Assembly (NCBI RefSeq): GCF_000275845.1
Contig: NW_006766909.1
Span: 133,284 to 173,872 of the forward strand
Length of the DNA stretch: 40,589 nt
Source: Dichomitus squalens LYAD-421 SS1
Taxonomy: Eukaryota > Basidiomycota > Agaricomycetes > Polyporales > Polyporaceae
Direction of reading: 5' to 3'
In this document: positions 33,856 to 40,589 of the stretch, piece by piece
Numbering within the stretch: position 1 is the first letter of the stretch
Layout: each line of letters starts with the position of its first letter
The notes under the pieces: generated by a model
Databases searched by the model: none
What the model was told of the DNA's origin: nothing
What the model saw: only the letters and a program-made list of their open reading frames with translations
Translations under genes and position numbers: made by a program

Positions 33856-36800
33856 CTAGTCAGCCGCTTGCGTCGGCGACTCGGGGATAGGACTTGCGCC
33901 TCCTGGGGCGCGCCCGCCAGCGGTTCCCGCCGACTCGCTCTCCAGGATCTCGCTCCTCCTCCGTCGCCCAAATGATACTCCCCAGCTACTAGCGAGGCTC
34001 GCCAGACGACTGCTCGCCGTCACCCCAATCCCGACACCTGCAAGCGGACTCGAGGGGGTAGCAGTAGCGTTGGGAGACGACAGGCCGACGGTGGAGCTCC
34101 GGGAACTAGGGAGATGGTAAGAAGTCGTTCGCCGCCTGTGCGATTGCGTCAGCACGCTCGTCATACCAAGCGTCGGCGAGCCCTCGGGGGACGGGAGCGT
34201 CGAGGTGCCTAGGGTTCCGGGCATCTGCACGCCGGCGAGCGTGGTCTCGCTCGCACCAGAACCTGACCCCGATGAGGGCGTCGTTGACAACGTCGAGATG
34301 GCATGCTCGGAAATAGCGGTGGTCGGCACGGTCTTTGCCGCTGCGACACTTCCTGTCGTCGCGGTTCCGAACGGAATGCCCCTGGAGAAACGGGAGGAGG
34401 TAGAACCGGAGCCACGAGACGCGCGCGAAGTCGAGCGTAGAGGGGAAGGCTGGTTTGGGACATGATGGTTGACTGGTTGTGATCCGATTCCCGGAGTGGG
34501 GCTGAAGCTGGGACGCGTCGGGGAGGGGGAAGGCGCTGGAGATTGTGGCGGCGGTTCGGATGAAGTGTTAGCGGGTGGAGGAAGAGGCACGGTAGGCGAC
34601 ACGCTCCGAGGCAACTTCGGACTATGAATTTCGGGGTCTGGAGGTGTAGCAAATATTGTGGGCGAGGCATCGCGAGGAGGGGCTAGCGCGAGTGCCTCCT
34701 CAGAACTTCCCCTACCATCAGCCGATCCTGACCCCAGTCCGGGAGACGACGACGTGGGAGGCTCCGAGGGGCCAGCCTGCGCGAGAAGACGCGAGAGGGA
34801 AGATGGGCCCGCCGTGGGCGAGGATGCACTACGGTTTCGTGGGAATAGACGCGAGGTCGGCGGCCGAGTCGCACTGAACGACTCCTCAACCTCAGGTTCA
34901 GGAGGTCCGACCGGGATCGGGATCGCTTCTGTGGCTGGGGGGAGCTGGTTCGTCGGCTCCAAAGGGGCCTCTACCGTCGGGGCCTTCTTGGAAGATTCCC
35001 GACGTTTGGAAGGGAATGACGGCTGTGTCCAGTCCTCCACTTCGAGCATGTAATACTTGACGCCATCTCCTAGGCCGTAAGGATTGGTGTTCGGATCCTA
35101 TATGTGGACGCCCGGAAGATAGTTTATGATAAGTCCCGGTAGGGCTCCCAGAAAGACAGACATGGAGGCCAAATATAGACGCCCATGTGAACGTACCTTG
35201 GAATCGACGACCCGCTCGGTGATGGACGTGATCCTGGCCACAATCCATTCCCGGGTCTTAAGCTGCTCTGCAAGATGCCCTGTCGCCTGGAGGAAGTAAT
35301 GGGGGAAGGAAACTGCATGGGGCCCAGGCGGGCGGCGATAGAGGTGGCATGTCAAGGAGAAACATCGGACGTCAGTGCCTAAATTCACAATACCGATCAG
35401 ACTCGCCAAAAGCCACAGACGGCTTACCGTTGAACGCCGCCCATGGCTTGGAAATAGAATTGCGCGTTGGAAGAAAGAGGGCTAGGTCTCCTTTGGCGAA
35501 GTTCCTGAACGAGATCTTCCCCTTGGCCCGCTCGCGGTAGTCCTTGCACTGTTTCTGCCACTTGCGTATCGTCGAGCCCGCCTTCGCAATAGCTTCGAGG
35601 AAATGGTCATGATCAAAAGCACGCAGCGCCTCCAGCGCGGCCACCGGGTCCGACGGGTCGATCGGTGCCGGCTCCCCAGAGTGCGCGACAATAGCATGGC
35701 GCGAATGGCTCAACGCAGAATCGCCAAGATTAGCGGCCGCAGCGCCTCTGCTCCCAGGGTGCGCAATCATAGCCTGCACATTCGACAACGCCTTCACATG
35801 CGCGTCGCGGAACGCGAGCGCAACGTCGAGCATCTGTGCGACCAGTCGCTCGCTCTGCTCGAGCTTGTGCTCAAAGTCAGCCTGAGACGCCCGGCCGGCC
35901 CGCAGATCTTCCCGGACGGTCCGCTCGTCCCGCCGTGCGTCCCTCAGCTCGTGCTCGACGCGCTGCAGCTCCTCCCTCAAGCCAACTGCGTCCGCGTTCG
36001 CCATCTCCGCCTGGGCGCGGGCGTCCTTGAGATGTCGCTCCGCGTCCTCGAGCGCCGCGCGGAGCTCCGAGAACTGGTGCTCGAGCACCGCACGGTCGCC
36101 GTCCGCCTCCGCAATGTGGTCGCGCAGAAGCCGGTCGTGTTCCGACGCCTGCGCCCTCAGCAACCGGTCCTTCTCTTTGGCCGCTTCGACGAGCGCACGC
36201 TTCACGTCATCGCTCTCCCCGCGCGCAGCTTGAATTTGTGCTTCCAGGTCTTCGCCTCGCGCCCGGGCCTCCTCGAGTCGCCGGAGCGTCTTGGCCTGCT
36301 CCTCGAGCAGTAGCGAGATCTTCCCGGCGTTGGTAGACTCTAATGCTTTGACGGCCTCGAACTCGTCCTTGACTTGAGCGAGCTGCTGGCGGAGCAACTC
36401 TGCGGATCGGGTCTGCTCGGTCGCTTCGGAGAGAGCGCGTGAGAGGGCCTCACGCTTGGCGTCAGCCTCCTTCGACATCTCACTATTCCGCTCGTCAAGT
36501 ATTCGTCGTGACGTCGCCTCACTCTCCAACTGGGCACGAGTTGCGTGCAAGTCCCGTTCAAGTTGGCCACGCGCAGTCTCGGACATCTGTAGTGAGTCGC
36601 GGAGCTCAGCGAGTTCAGCTTCTAGGGCGGCGCGGCTTTGTCGATGTACAGCGTCCTGCTCGTCCTTCTGCTGATGTAGCTCTTGTAGCTGGATCTGCAG
36701 CTCGGCGTAGGCTTGTTCGTCCTCGGTAGCTGTCGTGCTTCGCGTCAGCAGCAATTCTTCTGATAGGCACCGTATACGCACTCCTCCGCCGATGGCTCAG

Positions 36801-38947
36801 TAACCGTGACGTTGAAAGCACTGTCATAGCATATGTCAGCGCCGAGCGCGGAAATGCCGAAGCCCACGTACGGCTTCTCTCGGCGATCCTATCGAAGCCG
36901 GACTCGAGGCTGTCCATCTTGCCTATGAGCTTATCAAGCTTCGACCGAGTTTCCTGCACCGACGCCTCGGCAGCGGGATCTTTGGCGTCCCTCGCGAACC
37001 GTTCGAGATCGTCGAGCACGCGCAAGAATTCTGTAAAGTGGGACGCCACAGTGAGATCGACATGTGGATACATATCACGACAGCACACCCTGACCGTCAA
37101 TGTCCACACGCTCTAGGGTGTATGGAAAGTCGTTCGAGCCGCTAGGCGAGAAGTCGATGTTTGGTACTGCGTCGTCGATGGCTTTGACTTCAAAGGGGAG
37201 CTCGCCTTGCACTTCATTCTTGTACGCTTGTCGGCGTTTGCGTTCGTTAGAGCTGGTGGCAAGTGCGAGATCAAAATGTCGTAACACAGACCAGATGCTG
37301 TCCAACTCACGAGAGCTTGGCCATGACTTCCAGGATACTCTGTGCTCGCTGATAGAAGAAGCGCGCTGCGAATCTGTCAGCGTGATCCCCGTGGACCCTT
37401 GTACGACTTACCGAACTCCTTCCTTCGGACGATCTCGACGATTGTAGCTCCATAGGCGTACAACATACTGTGTAGCCGAGCGATGTGCGAGAAGCTCGTC
37501 TTCGCCCTGAAGCTTGCTTGGAGCGCAGACATCGCAGATGGTATCGCGACGATGTCCGTGTTCAGCTCGCTGATCCGCCGGATAGTGTACATGCATTGCT
37601 CCGTGTACACGTTCTGCGACCATGTCAGTAACCTGCGAGACGGTTTCACACCGCACAGAGACCTGCCTTGATGTCGGCAATGCGCTCTACTTCTATCCGA
37701 AGTGCATCGTCAAGCTGACGGAATTCTGTCGCTTCGTGAGCCCTCCGCCGTGTATTCTGTAGTAGAAGCATAACGCACCTTGCAAAGCCTTCTCTGGAGC
37801 GACCCCTGGTCCTTCGCGGTGTCAGCACATCTCAGCCCCAAACCTGGAAGCACCCTCCCTGCTCACTCTCGACAGAAGCATTAAGTGTGGATATCTTTTC
37901 CCAGAGCTCCTGTGCGCGCCGTGCGCACGCCTCCCCGTCCTCTATCGAACTGAAGCCCATCGATGTCCTGCCACGTCCCACGAAACAGAGCTCCCTTACC
38001 TGTTGTTCCCAACCGCATGCCTGACCTCGTCCCCTCCCCGACTCAGCCGAGCCATCGCCTCCTGCACGTCCTCGAAGCGTGCCTTCAGCTCCTCGTGCGT
38101 CTTCACGCAGCTTGCCGCCACCTGCTGCATCTTCACCCTGCTCACATAGTCGCCCAGCGTCCGGCCCTTATCCCCCGCCTCCATCGCCCTCCTCACCGCC
38201 GCGCTCAGGAACTCCTTGTGCACCCGAACGCGGCTCACGATCTCCAGGTCGGCTTCTAGCCCCCCGAGCAGCTTCGCCTGCCTGTCTAGCTCGCGCTCGG
38301 CGATGCCCGCGAGGGCCTCGAAGGTGTCCGAAATCGCAAGCACGTGGTGGTCGAGCGCGCTGGAGGAGATCTGGAGTGCGCGCTGTTGGTAGTGGAGGGA
38401 GGTGAGCGTGCGGTTGATGTGCTCGACGTGCGCCAGCGCGGCTTGGACGTAGCTGCTCGCGAGCTGAGATATCCGGAATGGGGGCGTTGAAGCTATCGCG
38501 TCTGCATGGGAGATGAGTGCTGCGCCGCGGGACCTACCTCGACCGACACACCTTCCACGAGGGGTTGCAGCTGGGGTTCGTAGTGGAGATCGTGTAGGAC
38601 TTGTTCTAGGTCGGAGCTGAGGTACGTCTTGTTAAAGACGTAGACAGTCTGGCACAATGTGAGTGCTTGCAAGGCATAAATAGTCTAAGGGCCCACCTGA
38701 TCTTCCAATCCTGCAAGCTCACGGACGTTGTCAGCCTTGAGTGGCCTTCCGTCAGAGAGGTACGCCCATATGGCTTCTGGTGGTACCCCCGTCTTCTCGT
38801 AGATAAAATGGTCCAAACTATCCAACCTGCTGCCATTCAGGACTTGCAAACATGAAGCGCATATAGGGACGTATACCTCTCGAGGTCCCAGAGCGAGGTG
38901 TCCAGTTCGACCACCACACCGTCCTCTGCCCGACATAGTTGGATCAT
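33856..38947 (-). CDS. ATG11: Autophagy-related protein 11 (selective autophagy scaffold)
   Basis: Atg11 gathers cargo receptors and the Atg1 kinase complex at the site of phagophore formation. Fifteen exons give 1422 aa: 38947-38877, 38829-38697, 38648-38552, 38501-38000, 37949-37867, 37811-37779, 37725-37667, 37613-37412, 37365-37311, 37252-37089, 37030-36868, 36820-36782, 36737-35428, 35312-35197, 35097-33856. The N-terminus (about 1-95) is ubiquitin-like (MIQLCRAEDG; AYLSDGRPLKADNVRELAG). Residues about 100-530 correspond to the Atg17-like helical region (ISELNTDIVAIPSAMSALQA). Exon 13 encodes a long coiled coil rich in Glu, Arg and Ala. The C-terminal claw domain (about 945-1032) carries KISFRNFAKGDLALFLPTRN, FNVSFPHYFLQ and LKTREWIVARI. 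A Pro/Ser-rich, probably disordered tail of about 390 residues follows. Intron 7 appears to be GC-AG. Confidence 0.93.
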
Positions 38948-39831
38948 AGTGTATAGTTTGCCAGGTCAGGTAGCATGTTCCGTCTCCAGTAGTCTTATGA
39001 GATACAAGGAGCTGCGCTAGGGCAAGGGGCGGCAGGAGCTGGTAATACCAGTGGTAACGGTGCTGAAGCCGCTTGCCGCGCTGCATCTCGCGCTTGCCTG
39101 TGTAGCGCCCGGCGCTCGTTCGCTCTCGCTCCATCCCGCCGTGCCTACTCCCATCATCTCCTCGTACCTCCTCCATCTGATCCCGTTCCTCTTGCTTACT
39201 TACTCCTACTCCTTGCTTGCTCATTCCCATCACCTGGACCATGCGTTCACCGACTGTCATTACTCATGGACTCAACTTCTCGGTAATCCCTGTTACTCGG
39301 GCGTCTCGTACGTATCGTATTTATACCCGACCTCGTACTCTCGTTACGGTAGCGTACTCTAGACGGAATCAAGAGTCTTTGAACTGTCTAGTCTCAGCGC
39401 TCTCGTGTCGCGTGTCCCCTTCCTAATCCGGAATCGCCCACGCGACAGCCTGTTTCCCCCCTCCTACAGAAGCGCCGCCAAAAACTTCGGACGACAACAT
39501 ATCCTCGACAGCCTCAATGTAACAACCTTACTCTTGCGTAAATAGTTTCAGGAGGACGATGCGCAGGGCACGGTGCTAGTTTCAAGTTGGCCACTCGTAT
39601 ATCGGACGTTCCACCCGCTTTCGGTCGATTTCATGCCATCTTGTGCATCCATCGCACATATATTCTTGGACACCACATGGAGATACCTGGAAGGCTCGCT
39701 GGAAGCCGTTGGCGGATGTGACGGAGGGAATATGGTGCAGAAGAGGTCCATCGTGTACGTATTCTCCATTCTGCGAAGGGTTCTGACGCATGTCTAGTAT
39801 ACCACTCTGTCGTATATCGTCAAATCCAATA
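38948..39831. other. Upstream region of ATG11, no gene seen
   Basis: This region should hold the promoter of the minus-strand ATG11 gene. A pyrimidine-rich plus-strand stretch (about 39120-39250) is notable. No convincing coding frame is present. Confidence 0.4.
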
Positions 39832-39928
39832 GGCGTGTTCAATTCTTGTCGCTCGCTCATATCCTCGCGCGCCTACCGGGCGTCTGCCTATCTGGATTCA
39901 AGGTCAGATCAAGCGCCTGTAGCACAGC
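39832..39928 (+). repeat. Left terminal inverted repeat
   Basis: Left arm of the 560-bp element. The match to the right arm is unbroken in length up to the shared TGTAGCACAGC, after which similarity continues with gaps (GCAGGCAGCG). Confidence 0.8.
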
Positions 39929-40294
39929 CGCACAGGCAGCGGTGCAGCGAGATCGACGTTTTTGTCCTACTATGCTAGGTTTGTTATGCCCAGAAAATCT
40001 GTCCAGAAAGTGGATGGAGACGTCGGCAGATCGTTATAGACTTGTTGACCGAGAATAATTGTACACAATGCGCCCAAATCGGAACCAGATTCGGCACGAC
40101 ACGGTTCACTGGCCACCTGGGGTTGCCACTGTAAGCCTGATGGCAATTGGACTCAAAACCTTGCGGGGCGACTCCGCGTCTCGAGTCATGGAGCTCTCTA
40201 TCTTTCAAATCGTTAAGCTTTCGCGTCGCTCCTCAGTCCCAGCTCGCGACGCTCATGCGGTCGTGTTGCACCCGCTGCCTGCGCACCTCTGCTC

Positions 40295-40391
40295 GCTGTG
40301 CTACAGGCGCTTGATCTGACCTTGAATCCAGGTAGGCAGACGCCCGGTAGGCGCGCGAGGAAATGAGCGAGCGACAAGAATTGAACACGCC
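40295..40391 (-). repeat. Right terminal inverted repeat
   Basis: Right arm, the reverse complement of the left arm with T/A and C/T changes only (CATTTCC for CATATCC and CTACCTGG for CTATCTGG). Confidence 0.8.
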
Positions 40392-40393
40392 TA

Positions 40394-40589
40394 ATGCATC
40401 TTTGCTATGAAACGTGTCACATAAGTCCACTGCACGCCTAAAAACCATCGAAATCGTATCAATTGCCAAATTGTAGTATTCTACAAGCTCTCATTTGCAG
40501 CTCCAATCTATCCACCTCGCCTGTTCCTCCCTCCTACTCAGCAGTGCTAGTGACTACCCGATGCCTTGCAAGACCACGGAGACTATGGA
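40394..40589. other. Right edge of window, nothing recognised
   Basis: The final 196 bases show no coding frame or other feature that I can support. Confidence 0.4.

Larger units (their letters stand above)
39832..40391. mobile_element. TA-flanked 560-bp element with long inverted ends (MITE-like)
   Basis: The two ends are inverted copies of each other over about 97 bp with two mismatches, starting GGCGTGTTCAATTCTTGTCG at the left. Both are bordered by TA (39830-39831 and 40392-40393), the duplication typical of Tc1/mariner-type insertion. The interior (about 350 bp) has no transposase-like frame. It is best read as a non-autonomous MITE or foldback element; superfamily assignment rests on the TA borders only. 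Confidence 0.75.

Noticed and set aside
35603..36313. 236-codon plus-strand open frame
   Set aside because: It is the antisense shadow of the Atg11 coiled-coil exon, whose biased codons leave the opposite strand open.

Overview
The window reads as nuclear DNA of a filamentous basidiomycete, most likely an Agaricomycete. The genes are cut by many short introns (about 44-137 nt, mostly GT-AG). The gene set is typical of that group: TPR-CHAT protein, F-box protein, basidiomycete-type sesquiterpene synthase, Atg11 and MFS transporters. No species can be named from the sequence alone. All exon joins given here were worked out by hand from reading frame, splice motifs and recalled family conservation; none was checked with RNA or database searches.

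Left part (1-8.4 kb): an accessory, decaying region. An LTR-like segment with a TATA box lies at the left edge. It is followed by a TPR-CHAT protease-like gene that looks dead: in-frame TAG at 789, a 1.0-kb transposable element in a TPR exon (1396-2408), and in-frame TGA at 4117 just before the CHAT domain. The CHAT His/Cys pair is still present. The element has inverted ends, palindromic CCAAGTAC/GTACTTGG minisatellites near both ends, and a tRNA-like segment with a Pol III-type T run. Beyond it lie two degraded minus-strand fragments of housekeeping genes: mitochondrial Hsp70 (6.26-6.63 kb) and ribosomal protein uS11 (7.16-7.35 kb).

Middle part (8.4-23.2 kb): an F-box protein (+), a small five-exon single-pass membrane protein (+), an intact six-exon sesquiterpene synthase (-), and a 16-exon MFS transporter with a very long Ser-rich central loop (+). 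Gene-poor stretches of 1.2-3 kb separate them. No P450 or other tailoring gene sits beside the terpene synthase.

Right part (23.6-39 kb): mostly minus-strand core genes. In order: a C2H2 zinc-finger protein (three exons, 896 aa), a 71-aa mitochondrial-type membrane protein (two exons), a 520-aa lactose/hexose-type sugar transporter (ten exons), and ATG11 (fifteen exons, 1422 aa), the scaffold for selective autophagy. A 560-bp TA-flanked element with about 97-bp inverted ends lies upstream of ATG11 at 39.8-40.4 kb.

The genes do not form an evident pathway cluster. The most unusual material is the disrupted TPR-CHAT locus with its inserted element, the fossil fragments next to it, and the 9-nt microexons in the terpene synthase and the MFS gene.
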